NCBI GenBank assembly: GCA_033964015.1
Contig: CM066923.1
Coordinates: 26,362,168-26,426,167 of the forward strand
Direction of reading: 5' to 3'
Length of the DNA: 64,000 bases
Source: Scolanthus callimorphus
Lineage: Eukaryota; Cnidaria; Anthozoa; Actiniaria; Edwardsiidae
The notes below the pieces were generated by a model. The model saw only the letters and a program-made list of their open reading frames with translations, ran no database searches and had not been told where the DNA came from. The first letter of the stretch is position 1. Every line of letters begins with the position of its first letter. Of this stretch, positions 21,741 to 33,440 are shown piece after piece. The position numbers and the translations under genes are program-made.

Positions 21741-23197
21741 AACTTGTATGGCTATGGCTACAATCAAGGGGTCCAAATTTTGAAAAATTGCTCTTCCCCC
21801 GTGAAATTCCAGGCTCCTGTAGACTCCCTGTGGAAACTTGCAGGCCTTCAACTGATCATTTCTCAAAAAAAATAAGGCTAATATGGCTCATCTCCAGTGT
21901 AAGAACTCACCGGCTTCGTCACAAAGCGTGCTTTTGTTTGGTAGAACGAAGGTTGAACCAATCATGATTAAATAGTAACTAAACACAAAGGTGTCCTCAG
22001 GGAATGGTTGTTACACTGGAGATGTGTTTTGGCTGCATGTAGCTCCTGTTTTTTTTTCATACTTTAGTAGTTACAGGGCCGTAGCAAGCCTCCCCCAACT
22101 GATTTTAGGAAAAGCTTTAACTCTTTTGCACGCGAAGCGCGCCGAAAATTTAGAGTCCAGCATGTGAAATACCGCAGGGTGCAAATCGCAAGAAAGGGTT
22201 CACGTTTTTTGTGCAAAATATAGGAAATATATGGCATTTCAAGACAATACAGGGAAATATAGGAGAATCTGAAAATATAGGGCCGGTTGAAGGCCTGAAC
22301 TTGAAGCAATCCCCCCATGAAAATCCCTCATTCTCTTGTGGGCCTGTGCAAATTCCACAGTTGCAAATGAATACCCTGCTGATATTCCAGGGTCAAAATC
22401 AACAAACCCTGTGGAAATTCCAGGATTAAAAAGGGGGGTAACTGATACGGTATAATATGGAACAGCCAAATGCAATTATTATTCACTCAAAATATTTTCC
22501 CGCTTCTGATGGTTGAGCACCAACGGCGAATTGGGTTAATGTTTTTGAAGGTGAGCGACTCGTGCCATCGATGACATCAAAGATAAGATAAATTGCACAA
22601 GTGCCGTCACACACTGCCTGCTCTATCAGAGAAGTGTGTGGAAAGTGGTGGAGTATGAATAATAATAAAACAATTGAATTTTGAATGAATAATAGAACGA
22701 ATAAATTTCATTTCAGTATACTATGGAGAGTTATTTAAATCGAGGGTGCTAAAGACATCCAACATGCTCCGACAACATTTAACTTGTGCCATTTAGTCCC
22801 TCTCACCTCTACAAGCGTTTCTTGAAATCTTATTTTAAATAGCATTCACTTCTTTCACGGACATGTGTGACTGAACTAAACCATTGTTTCTGTATTGATC
22901 ACAGCTACACAGCCAATGACCTTAATTCCGGACAATTTTATTTTTGTCATTAGATTTTCCTTAGATCAAAAGCAACAACCTGGAAATTTCCCACACATTA
23001 AAATTTATATAAAGATTTAGTAATGCCGTTGCCTATCTACAAGAGAAATAGCAAGTCTTCATATCCAAAATGGCCGGAAATAGAGACCACCCAGAAGTGA
23101 GGCCAAAAATACTGTACCTAATTGTCTTACCAGTAAGTAGAGGCTTCTTTTCTTTGCTGCACTGACAGCGAGTTCAAAGGAAAAGAGGTCCCTACTC
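21741..23197. other. Unassigned sequence 3' of RagA
   Basis: GCACGCGAAGCGCGCCGAAA at about 22127 is a copy of a module found inside several transposons. No gene was recognised, and no poly(A) signal could be tied to RagA. Confidence 0.35.
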
Positions 23198-23415
23198 CAG
23201 GCCCATAGCCAGGGGGGTTCCAGGGGTTCCTGGCCCCCTCCCTCTTGCGACAAAAAGGTCCAGATGTGTACACAGTAAATAAAGCACTTATTTTATACTT
23301 GCTTTTTCTAGCGAATTTTGACTAGTGGTTTCTCAATAAAAAACAAATTCATACCACATTGGTCCACTTTTTCTAGATTAGCACCCTTCCACAAAAATCC
23401 CTGGCTATGGGCCTG
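23198..23415. mobile_element. MITE, CAGGCCCATAGCCAGGG family, 5-bp TSD
   Basis: Ends CAGGCCCATAGCCAGGGGGG and CCCTGGCTATGGGCCTG are inverted. TACTC occurs directly outside both ends (23193-23197 and 23416-23420). Similar GGCATAGCTAGGGGGG and CTGGCTAC(A/G) ends occur at about 24520 and 57205-57378. Confidence 0.8.
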
Positions 23416-23539
23416 TACTCGCATTGAGTTACTTGTCTGGACTGTGAGTGATCAAGCGCATCACATCAAAGATAATTTAATATTTATATTGATCTACTGT
23501 AAATCGACTCTAGTGCCTTCTAACTACACTACCTTCCCC

Positions 23540-26500
23540 TCAAGGAATGACTGCTATCTTGTGGCACTTTTCCAGCTTCTCAAAATGTTTCTTGCATTCT
23601 TGATATTGATTTGAGTTGCAGCTGACGCTAAAATAAAAGCAGTTGCAGGTGTCACAGAGATAGAAAATGGACAAGTCCGGGGGATGTCCTGAATAATAAC
23701 TCCATGCTTTGATGTTGTCTGACTTATCGTCTTCTCATCTAGTAATCTAACGGTTTTTAGAAGCTCTGTCATAAGACAAAACAATTTGCACACATTTTTG
23801 GCCCTAAAAGATACCAATCTCCCTCAAATCTTATCGTAGATCACGATCACCCCTAAAAGAGACCAAACCCTGTGATTTTAACTCCTAAAAGGTACGACAG
23901 TCATCCCTGACCAAAATATATCAAAAATATCCCGAGGGAGACAAGTCGTGGAACACAATTTGCAGCAGTTGCAAGAGTTGCATGTTGCAAAAGTACAAAA
24001 TAAATTTCCATATAGTTGCAGAACAATGCCTCTGATTTGCTTCTAAAATACTCATGTATAGAAGTGTCTGACATCATAACCATGACATGTATTTGGTGTG
24101 AACACATATATATAGGCACCAAATACTCACGTACAGAAGATTCTGACATTATAACCATGACATACTGTATGTATTGAGTGTGAACACATCTATATAAGTG
24201 GCAAATACTTACGTATAGAAGTGTCTGACATATAACCATGACATATGTATTGGGTGTGAACACATCTATATAGGCAGCAAATCCTGAGTTCTTTACTTCC
24301 ATGCTTTGAAAGTGAGCGTGAAGTTTACTGTGGAGGCAATCATATATTAGAAAATATACATTTAATATAGTAAAGAGGCAATCTAAGCAATCGTTATAAA
24401 TAATGTGTGGTTCCAGAAATTAAAAAATAGTGAAAACAGGGGATGAAAATGTTCAACTTTCCTCCAGCAAATACAGTAAATGTTTGGGAAAATCTCCAAA
24501 AAATGAGGGGGTGCGGCCCCCTGTGGCCCCCCTGGCTACACCTCTGATTGTACCAAATTTTTGTCAGGGATGGGGACATACCTGCAACTGAGCTTGAATT
24601 GTTTGATAATGTTACTAATCTTCTCAAATCTGTGCACATCTCGATGTGTCTTCCTCTGGCAGTAAGAAATCACCTAAAATAAACAAATTGTACATCATTA
24701 AAAACTGACATTCATTTCATTTAAAGCAAATATTGTAAATAAAAAGAAAAAATTGGTCGGCCATTAAGAAGAAAATGGAACCTACATGTAAGCATAGTTG
24801 GAATGACCATAGCTAATGGAGTGGAATGGTTTGGAAGCCCGGCAAACTTCAAAGGACCAACACAATAGCGTGGGCTGGATGTTGAAAGGGGCTATCACAT
24901 GATATTGACCCTGCACAATCTTTTGTTTCACCCTTATCGAATATTTAACCTTTATCCTGCGAGATTGCGCAGAATATCGTCTGATACTTAGCCGACGAGG
25001 GACGAAGTCCTGAGTTGGCGAAAATCAGAAGATATTCTGCAAAATCGAGCAGGAAATGGTTTTATTATTCAGCACAACGATAGCACAAAACCCCCCGAAA
25101 AAAATGACTTTTGTGTATTATTTACGAGCTCAAAACATCATATTTTCCTCAGAGACGGATATCGCAGGATAGCTGTCATGTACAGAAGACAGCTATTGGC
25201 GTTCCAATGACCATATTTGGGCAGTGCATCGATGTGCGGAATAATAAGCATGTCTGGTTGTACACTGAATGTTACTGGCTGGATTTTGGTACGTATGTAC
25301 GTGACCCTGCACAGAAAACAGGATTCCTCTGAAAAAGTGAACAAAGACATAGTACAATAACAGGGTGTCAGGTTTCCTAACCATTCACCTCTATAAACTA
25401 TGGAATGACCTAGAATGGTCATATTTTCTTTAACTAAAAACAATTTCAAGGGGGTACATGAAGCAAAAAGAAACTGACCTTCCCCCACACAACTGTTTTT
25501 TTTTTGGGGGGGGGGGGATTTTTAAACTGACAAAGGCTGAAGGCGAAAAAAATTTATTATTACATTTTTTAATCAGAGTTTCTGATTGTCAATCTTATCT
25601 ATTATTCTACACTATACATACCGTCTATATAAATATGTGTCTCTAAGCCTAGTTTCCATATGTATAGTCTTATCTGTCGTATCTGTCTCATCAGTCAACC
25701 GTGAAAAAAAGAATAATTTAAATTTCCATTGTTTCATGGTCGACTGATGCGACAGATACGACAGGTAAGACTATATGGAAACCAGGCCTTAAATATAGTA
25801 AGAAGGTGATATTATTTTCTTTTCTATTTGGGGGAGAGAAAAAACAGTCATCTCAAACCAGCTCTTGTATGCAGTTTCCAATTTTTTTAAGATTTTTATA
25901 AACAAAAGAATGTAACAACAGTGGCGGATTCAGGGGGGTTCTCCTCTTGAGCATCAGAACAATGCAGATTTTGTTGTCTGTGATACCCAGGCCACTTGTG
26001 GTGTGATACCCAGGCCACTCGGACACTGCGGCCAAACGCAGTTTGTATGCGCTAAAGATTCACTGGCCTGTGAAATCAAGACAATTGAAAAAAATCTACA
26101 TAACAACAGCGTACGATAAATTTTGATTGTAAATCAAAATTTTCGCTTATTGTGCAAGCCTCAAAGTGCGTGGTGCAAAAGTTCAAAGAAAGAGATGATT
26201 ATAGTCTAGCTGCTCTGCAATTTTTGGCCTTAAGGTTTGTGTCTGGAGCTTAATTTTTCCAAATTTCCAAGACAGCACAAGATATTTTTGTTATGAAGAT
26301 TATTTCTTTTGTTTTCATTTCACAGGAAGTGGATCTTTAGCGCATGGCCCATGCGTTTTGCTGCGGTGTCGGCCACTCGTGGTGTTATACCCAGGCCACT
26401 TGTGGACATGCTCTCCTTAATAATATTAACATTGACCATATCAGCCTTCAAATGAGTTTCAAAGAAATGGAATTCCCATAAGTAAAATCCTGGATCCTCC

Positions 26501-28545
26501 ATTTAACAAATCCCAGTTCCCAAGTAATCAGTTTGGTGTATGACGTACCAGGAATGTAGCTCTTTCAAACAAGAGAACCTCATCAGCATCTATAGTGGAG
26601 GCAAAGCTTTCTAGATTGTGTTCTAGTTGTTTCACGTTAGGGATGAGTTGGTAGACAATGGATGACCAGGCTTTGTACAGCGTCTCATCCCATATTGATG
26701 TTCGAAAACAAGTGCAGTCAAGAGGTTTGGACAGTCGACGAAGATCTTCCTCCCTTTCTTTGAAAATCTGTTGTAGAAATGTTAGTAAATAAGTGAGCAT
26801 TCATGGGTCTTGCAGATGAATCATTTGACCATCCTGAAATCATAAAATATAATGTAAAGAGTGCTGCTATTGCACAGTGTCCCTAAGGAAACTAGAAATT
26901 TTGTAAGGGAGGGGCATGTAACCAAGGAGGGGGTATCATCATTGTAAAACATATGACAAAAGAAAAAGCTAACATCTAAAATGCTCATACACTTCCTATA
27001 AATTTACTCTTTGGAAGGTGATAGCACCGGTCCCCCTGGCCCCTCCCTACAGGACAAAGTTTAGTCACAAAAGCAACCCCCACGGGCGCAATTTGCAGCC
27101 CTGCCCTAGATCTACCAGTGCTATTTACAGACTGTACTATTTTTGTAATTATGTTGTTATTGACTATAGATATCTAACATCATGATATGGTAGTAATTTT
27201 TCCAACTTGAAATTTTCTGGATATTATGTAATTGCTCACCAGTTCTCTCTGGTCCTCCTGCACTAGATCCATTTTGTGAATCAAGCAGAAGATTTTAGCA
27301 TCTGGAGAGTTCTGTAAGATTGCCTCAAGACATGATTGGTAATAGTGCATGTCTTTCTCCAATTCTCGACTCTCCACATCAAAGACATAAATTAGCACCT
27401 CTACACTACGGAAAATGTTGTCCCTTTGGCTTGCAAAATAGTTCTCCATGAAGGCTTCTTGACTAAAAAATGAAAACAGAATGAAAAATTACTCATGAGA
27501 GTAATGCATCTGTCAAGCCCAGGCCAGAAATCAAATTCTTTCTCCAGTTGCCAAATGGTATCATTTTTTCATAGGGGCTTCCAGCTAAAGAAAGTTTGCC
27601 ACCAGCTATCAGAAAGCAAGGTATTTGTATGGAACACTTTAGTGATGCTTCAAAAGTCCTTCTGAGTGGCTAACTTGAAAACATCTGATATCCACTCTGA
27701 TCCGTACAAACGAAATACTCCGCATAGGCAGCGCAGGACCATAAAAAGTGGGGGTACTCATTAGTAAGGATGTATGGGAAGAATGAAAACACAAAATACA
27801 GTAAATGTATGAAAATTTGACAAAAGGGGGGTGCACCCCCTGCCCCCCCCCCCCCCATCCCACTTTACAAACTCCATTTTACAACATACTTTTCAGACAC
27901 TACAAGGTGAAAACTATGGGCACTCCAAGCTTAACGGGATAGCACCATATGACGACTACCATACTTACCCTCCACAATCCCACAAGTTGAGGACCAGATT
28001 ACCAAGAAACCGGACATGAGAGTGTTCAACGTCAACTGCAAAACACCAATAGAATAATAAGATATGTCACATTCCTGTACTTACAAGAACCTGTTTGGGA
28101 TCCTCAGGTCGTTAACAGATTCTATTTTCAGATCCTGTAAGATCATATAGACATACAGGATCATGTTAAGGATCGTGCTTTCAAGCTCAATTACCTAACT
28201 AAACGTTTTGCCTAGATATAACCAAGGAGAAAGATTAGCAAATAGACGGAGACATGAACCGCAATAGGCAATAGAATAGACTGTAAGTCGTCCTTACTTG
28301 TAGCTCCCAGTCGCCTTGTGTCACGAGCGATATAATTCGCGAATATAATGGATCTCATACTGGTCTTTCCCGAGCCACTTTTGCCCATCAGCAAAACCTG
28401 AATCAAAATACAAGCGTCAACTCTGATTCTGAACGCATAAGCAGTGTCAACAACAAATTGCTGTGAAATTAACGGCCAAATAAGGCCGTAAAACAACTAT
28501 AAAGCCCAAACTTACTTTCTTCTTCATCTTGGTAGCTTTTTCCAT
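23540..28545 (-). CDS. RRAGA: Ras-related GTP-binding protein RagA, 8 exons
   Basis: Exons on the minus strand (high to low): 28545-28516, 28397-28298, 28035-27969, 27462-27240, 26767-26549, 24673-24582, 24327-24213, 23627-23540. All have GT donors and AG acceptors, and phases join for exons 1-6. The P-loop GKSGSGKTS, the WDCGGQ switch II and HKMD for guanine recognition are present, as is a C-terminal roadblock-type region ([15 protein letters not shown]). RagA pairs with RagC/D on the lysosome and recruits mTORC1 when amino acids are present. Identity to animal RagA is very high over about 240 codons. The 3' part is disturbed. Exon 7 reads MVICQTLL where the family has MVxMSD (1 nt missing), and exon 8 lacks 1 nt after NAR. 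In the expected frame the protein would end at TGA 23542-23540. Exon 7 is also tandemly triplicated. This is assembly error or a damaged 3' end. Confidence 0.92.
24047..24280 (-). repeat. Triplicated end of RagA exon 7 with its splice donor
   Basis: The exon 7 3' end and its donor are present three times in tandem, 75-82 bp apart. Each copy encodes a variant of [13 protein letters not shown] then MSDTSI. The donor-proximal sequence is TCTATACGTAAGT in copy 1 (exon-joined), TCTGTACGTGAGT in copy 2 and TCTATACATGAGT in copy 3 (GT lost). Copies 2 and 3 have the intact ATAATGTC/ATGATGTC frame that copy 1 lacks. Confidence 0.88.
24945..25250 (+). mobile_element. Dispersed compound foldback, copy 1
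   Basis: About 300 bp nearly identical to 45045-45345. The first half is an imperfect palindrome (ATCCTGCGAGATTGCGCAGA against TCTGCAAAATCGAGCAGGA). The second half is bounded by TTATTATTCAGCACA and a related inverse (GCGGAATAATAA, degenerate here). It lies in the RagA intron 5 region, plus orientation. Confidence 0.85.
25644..25792. mobile_element. Small palindromic MITE in a RagA intron
   Basis: Ends TAAGCCTAGTTTCCATATGT and CATATGGAAACCAGGCCTTA-like are inverted. Inner TCTTATCTGTCGTATCTGTC mirrors GACAGATACGACAGGTAAGA. Confidence 0.85.
27722..27858 (+). repeat. Dispersed repeat shared with 15245-15385
   Basis: Contains GTAAGGATGTATGGGA and AAATGTATGAAAATTTGACA, also upstream of the TPR-CHAT gene. 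It ends in a C/G-rich run where homopolymer length is doubtful. Confidence 0.75.
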
Positions 28546-28680
28546 TGACGTTCTGGTTGAATAGTAGAGATCCGTGCCAATATTGAGCGTCTTTTTATGA
28601 AATTCTGTTTCTCACGTGAGGGAAGTCATGTGAAAATACGTAATGGCCGACACGACTTGTGTTGCAATGTTCGTTCACTC

Positions 28681-28693
28681 GGGCTTCCTGTGG
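28681..28693 (-). promoter_or_regulatory. ETS-like motif upstream of RagA
   Basis: On the minus strand this reads CCACAGGAAGCCC, about 135 bp upstream of the RagA ATG. It contains the ETS core AGGAAG. The same 13-mer occurs at three other places in the window. Promoter function is inference. Confidence 0.4.
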
Positions 28694-28924
28694 ACGACGG
28701 CTTTAGAAGAACAAGATGCATGGCGGCGTTTAGCGGGATGAAATCTGAAACCGTGATTCTTTAGAAATAATCAGAATAATGAGCTCGCGGAGACCTTGAT
28801 ACATTGTTAACTAATGTTTTTCTCAGTATAAACCTTCGCAGGACTGTAGACTTCTTCAAAATAATGTTTAACTTCTTTATTGGCAAATATGTTGCTGGAA
28901 TATTGCTGTGAGCATCTAGAAAAC

Positions 28925-29458
28925 CACAGGTTCCCCAAGCTCCGTGGGAGTTTAAAATAATTATTTGAATAAAAGCTAGTAGTTTCAATACCGTAATGTT
29001 TGTTATTGACTTCACTTACATGAACTGTGCTTCGCTAGCGACTGTATTGAGTCATCACATATCCCTTCTGTAAGAGAAATACATACAATAATAAACTTTC
29101 ATTTAGCCATCCCGTACATCCGATAAATTTGAGTTTTGAATCCGTTTTTAGCGATTTCTATTTCACCCCTCTTCCCTCTATATAAAATATAGAGGGAAGG
29201 GGGGTGAAATAGAAATCGCTAAAAACGGACTCAAAACTCAAATTTATCGGATGTACGAGATGGCTAAATGAAAGTTTATTATTGTACTGTTATTTCTCTT
29301 ACAGAAGGGATATGTGATGACTCAATACAGTCGCTAGCGAAGCAAAGTTCATGTAAGTGAAGTCAATAACAAACATTACGGCATTGAAAGGCTTTGAACC
29401 TACTTTAGCTTTGTTGAAATAATTATTTGAAACTCCCATGGAGCTTGGGGAACCTGTG
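28925..29458. mobile_element. Large palindrome, arms about 260 bp
   Basis: CACAGGTTCCCCAAGCTCC opens the left arm and its inverse closes the right arm at 29458. The centre (about 29184) is CCCTCTATATAAAATATAGAGGG. The arms match along nearly their whole length with small indels. It lies about 380 bp upstream of the RagA start codon. Confidence 0.92.
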
Positions 29459-29597
29459 AGAAAACGTGCCTGAACACAATTCACCGATCCCGCATTCATT
29501 GTTATACCCCTAGTTACTGTTGCTACGTCGGACAAGCCAAATTTTATCTTTGGCATAGAGTGCGGAAAAGACACCGATTGCAGGGAGGTGTTAGAAG

Positions 29598-30731
29598 CAT
29601 AGGCTTCCCAGGATCATTGAGCGAACTTAATAGAGTAAGTTTGACTGAGTTCGATGAGCACTAAAATATGAGTACCTACGAAAAATAAAAAGTTTGAAAA
29701 ATACCCTTATCTAGTCCTTTAGTACTTTAATAAATCACTACTAGCATTTATTCGGTCAGAAATACACTTTTAAGCGAGTTTTAGCCAATTTTATTGTCAC
29801 CTCTTACTCTTACTATATGTTCTGGAAGGCTACAAACTGCAAAATCCTAACGCTCAGCGATCCAAAAATTTCCCTCGATTTTTTCCCAAAAATCATCGTC
29901 GCTTGCTCAAACAAACCTCGCATAATAAAAGTAAAACTATTCAGCTTTGTTGTTTACCTTTCTCGTGGAAATCAAACCCTCTCTGGCTGATATAAATGGC
30001 GAATCTTTCAGCCTCGTCCTTTCGTCCTGAGAGCAATGGCGGCCCCGGCAGTAAATCCCGTTCCAAAACACAAACCGTTGAGACATTTTTTCTCCCGTCG
30101 AGGGTGGGCCAGACATTGTGTCAGGCTCTAGTCACTTCCCGTCCTAGACGATCACGTGCAAAAACGTTTTACCGGTCTAGGACGGGAAGTGACTAGAGCC
30201 TGACACATGTCTGGCCCACCCCTCGACAGGAGAAAAAATGTCTCAACGGTTTGTGTTTTGGAACGGGATTTACTGCCGGGGCCGCCATTGCTCTCAGGAC
30301 GAAAGGACGAGGCTGAAAGATTCGCCTTTATATCAGCCAGAGAGGGTTTGATTTCACGAGAAAGGTAAACAACAAAGCTGAATAGTTTTACTTTTATTAT
30401 GCGAGGTTTGTTTGAGCAAGCGACGATGATTTTTGGGAAAAAATCGAGGGAAATTTTTGGATCGCTGAGCGTTAGGAATTTTGCAGTTTGTAGCCTTCCA
30501 GAACATATAGTAAGAGTAAGAGGTGACAATAAAATTGGCTAAAACTCGCTTAAAAGTGTATTTCTGACCGAATAAATGCTAGTAGTGATTTATTAAAGTA
30601 CTAAAGGACTAGATAAGGGTATTTTTCAAACTTTTTTATTTTTCGTAGGTAATCATATTTTAGCGCTCATCGAACTCAGTCAAACTTACCATGCTCTATT
30701 AAGTTCGCTCAATGATCCTGGGAAGCCTATG
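29598..30731. mobile_element. Very large near-perfect palindrome, arms about 550 bp
   Basis: CATAGGCTTCCCAGGATCAT at 29598 is mirrored by ATGATCCTGGGAAGCCTATG ending at 30731. The arms run to about 30149 and from about 30175, with a spacer near 25 bp (ACGATCACGTGCAAAAACGT). Arm identity is very high with a few 1-2 nt differences. ORFs 29996-30196 (+) and 30152-30529 (-) are the same sequence read on the two arms. Confidence 0.95.
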
Positions 30732-31436
30732 TTAGAAGTTGTTGCATGTATAATTTGGATTTTATATTTTTATCTTGAATAGCTGAATAATTATTGAAAA
30801 ATCTTCGATATTCATTGTTGCTCGGACAATTTGAATTCCGTAGGGAAATCGTCCTATTGTTTGCTATGAGTGGGCGGAGCTATCGTCAAAATAGGGATCG
30901 GTCTATTGCGCCTTTTCCGAGCGAAAAGTATAAATCACACAGCTGCAGTATTACTTTGCTGGTCTTCATTGTTACTGCTTTATCAGTTTATTTCTTTCCC
31001 ATAGCTATTTTAGCTTCATTCTGTACTCGCTCCGTAGCAGGCTCCATAAGCATTCTAGTTTCTTTGTCACAACCACGATTTCATAGAAACAAGAAGCCTC
31101 ACTTGGCCCTTACCTCCTGTGCTATGACGTTAGTCCACCTAAAGTCGGTGGGCGCTCGATGAAAATGGTAGAGACCTTTTCTAAAAGTAGGACGAGAAGC
31201 ATCATCATTTTCCGTTGTTAAAAGTTAAATTGTCTTCTAATCGGATAATAAATGAAATTTTTCATGCTTTCAAAGCCTGATAAATCAACACAAATCTTCA
31301 ATGGCTTCTACATCTACTTTATTAACTGATAAAACCAATTCCGGTATCACATCAGTATAAATAAAAATGTACAAATCTATCTAGATATTCATAATACATG
31401 GAATAAATCTATAAATAATAATTTAAAATACATTCT
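30732..31436. other. Unassigned sequence
   Basis: A 122-codon frame (30794-31162, +) has a hydrophobic central stretch (LLVFIVTALSVYFFPIAILA) but no recognised family and no conserved context. Not accepted as a gene. Confidence 0.3.
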
Positions 31437-31580
31437 CTAAAACCAGTGGCCATTGTCAATTAAATATTTTCGGAGCTCTCCTTTAAATCGGCCCTTATCC
31501 TCTATATCAGTAATCGAGCCTCGCAGTGTGTTCCAAAACCTAGTACACCATGGCATTTTGAATGTGCTCTATGGAAGCGC
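31437..31580 (-). pseudogene. 3' remnant of a non-LTR retrotransposon (probable)
   Basis: The minus strand encodes RFWNTLRGSITDIEDKGRFK then GELRKYLIDNGHWF and a stop. This fits the C-terminal signature of LINE reverse-transcriptase ORFs (FWN.L...I.....FK..L..YL). The preceding frame is short, so the copy is 5'-truncated. The assignment rests on one short motif. Confidence 0.4.
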
Positions 31581-32639
31581 TTGGAGTTGCCATTCCTTCA
31601 AGGGGGTTCTCCCGCAGTGGAACCCCCCCTCGCCTCTGTTCTGGACCGACTTACTACTAAAATTGTAGATATTTAATAACAACAAATAAAAGCTCCAATA
31701 ATAATGTAGCAAATTTCTTCAAACGCTAGTTTTTCCCCGAGATCTATGTGGAGTTTTTCATTTTTTGAATTTTGGAAACCCCTACCCCCCCCCCCCCCCC
31801 CCCCCCCCCCCCACCCTTTTTTCCTTTTCTAAGACCCCTCTTTACTGGGATTTATTGCTTACAAGGCTTGCCTTTTGTCCTGCAAACCAATTCAACATTT
31901 CAAATGTTCTCTTTTGTTTTAGAAGCTAATGGATCTTTTTCAATTTCCCTCTTGGGCATTTTGCCTCTAAACCTCGTTTCATTCGATGGTCACCGGCTCA
32001 GGGCAAGAAGTTGTCAATAATTGTACTTTCAATTCATTTCAACTATAGAAAATCAGATCTGATTTGATAAATGAAATTGTTAATTTCGTACATATAGCAG
32101 GCGATAGTTGTTGTTAATGGGCTTGAATATTTTTCGGGGGAAGGCGGGGTTGGTGAATCGAATTTAGTGGCTAAATTAAAATGCAAGGTTTATTGCACTC
32201 ATAATTTACTCATTGAATTCTCATCGAGCTCGCATTTCCCAGATGAATATCAAATCCCTCCCAAATACAATACAATTAAACTTTATTTCACGAGGGTTTC
32301 ATATATAACCATAAAAAAACATATTGATTACAATATGTTTTATGTAAGTTTTGTAAGGAGGTTTATAATAGAAATAATAAAGACCTATGAATAACAAAGA
32401 AAACCGTGTCCTCGATGCCTTTTTGAACAGTAGTCGCCATTGTGTACGGTCGATGACTTTTCAGAATAAGGTCGTTACCATTTCTAATCCCTTGGAACAA
32501 TTAGTTATTATCATTCACATAGCTTCGTTCTACATGCAAATAAAAGATTGTGCACATCCAACAAATCGGATCCAGCGAATTCACTCGTAGCGCACTGGTT
32601 TTAGGGTTTGGGTAATCGGATTACCGGCTAGGCTAGGGT
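31581..32639. other. Unassigned sequence with a long C homopolymer
   Basis: A C-run of about 28 lies near 31785-31812 and cannot be trusted for length. No gene or TIR pair recognised. Confidence 0.3.
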
Positions 32640-33440
32640 TTAGTCCGGCGGATTAGCGTAAAAATTGCGCACTTTTGGCTAAAGACACCAAACTTTGCAT
32701 GTCAAAGGTTTTTAGTAGTTTATTGAAGATAAGATATGGAGGCACGCTAAATGTTATTCGTAGCGAAAGCTAGAACAGTTTTAATGTGAACCATTGTTTT
32801 GGCATTTGCAGCCATCTTTGAATCCTTTGTTATTCATGAGCTCTGCGGCACTTGGTGAAATCTTCTATCGTCCGTGTTTATAGAGTATAGCACAGTACTA
32901 GGTAGAAAATATCATGTGAAAGTTTCAGAGACAAGCTTCTTTTTACATATTCGACATGGTACCAATTATCTTGATATTTTTTAGAATTTGATGGTCATTC
33001 TTGAAACATTTTATCAAATCTCAGTCAGGCTAAATGTTTTACAATATAAATTATAAACATTCCCAATAAACTGGTCGTGACATTTAATAATCACCCAAAA
33101 CTCTAAGGAGACGTTCAACCGAAGTCAGTCAAACCAATCCATAGTTCAGAATTAGCAAATGTTGAGCTGCTATGGCTGTGTAGTCTAGAGAACAACTTGA
33201 AAGTTCGCAAAGCTAAGTTCTAAACCTCATTTGAATAACAAAGCATTCAAAATGGCTGCTATTGAGCTAAACAATAGTTCACTCTAAAACCTCCCTAGCT
33301 TTCGCTACGAAAGAATTCTAGCGTGCCTCCATATCTACGATTTAAAAATACATTGAAAACTATCACCTGGCAAAAAATTTTAGCTTTAGCCTAAAATGCG
33401 CAATTTCTTCGAAAATTTGCTCTAATCCGCCGGACTAGTT
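32640..33440. mobile_element. TIR element, AGTCCGGCGGATTAG ends
   Basis: AGTCCGGCGGATTAG near 32641 and CTAATCCGCCGGACT ending near 33437 are perfect inverses. A second inner pair (GATATGGAGGCACGCTA and TAGCGTGCCTCCATATC) also mirrors. TAGGGTT occurs just outside both ends. About 0.8 kb, no ORF. Confidence 0.75.

Noticed and set aside
23901..24302. Separate 133-aa minus-strand protein
   Set aside because: It is RagA exon 7 read through its donor into the two tandem exon copies.
29996..30529. Pair of similar ORFs (66 and 125 aa) as a gene family
   Set aside because: They are the same sequence on the two arms of a palindrome.
31785..31812. Poly-C tract and similar G/C runs (10237, 38535, 43960, 61501) as functional quadruplex sites
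   Set aside because: Pure homopolymers of this kind are common assembly artefacts and no context supports a function; their lengths are unreliable.
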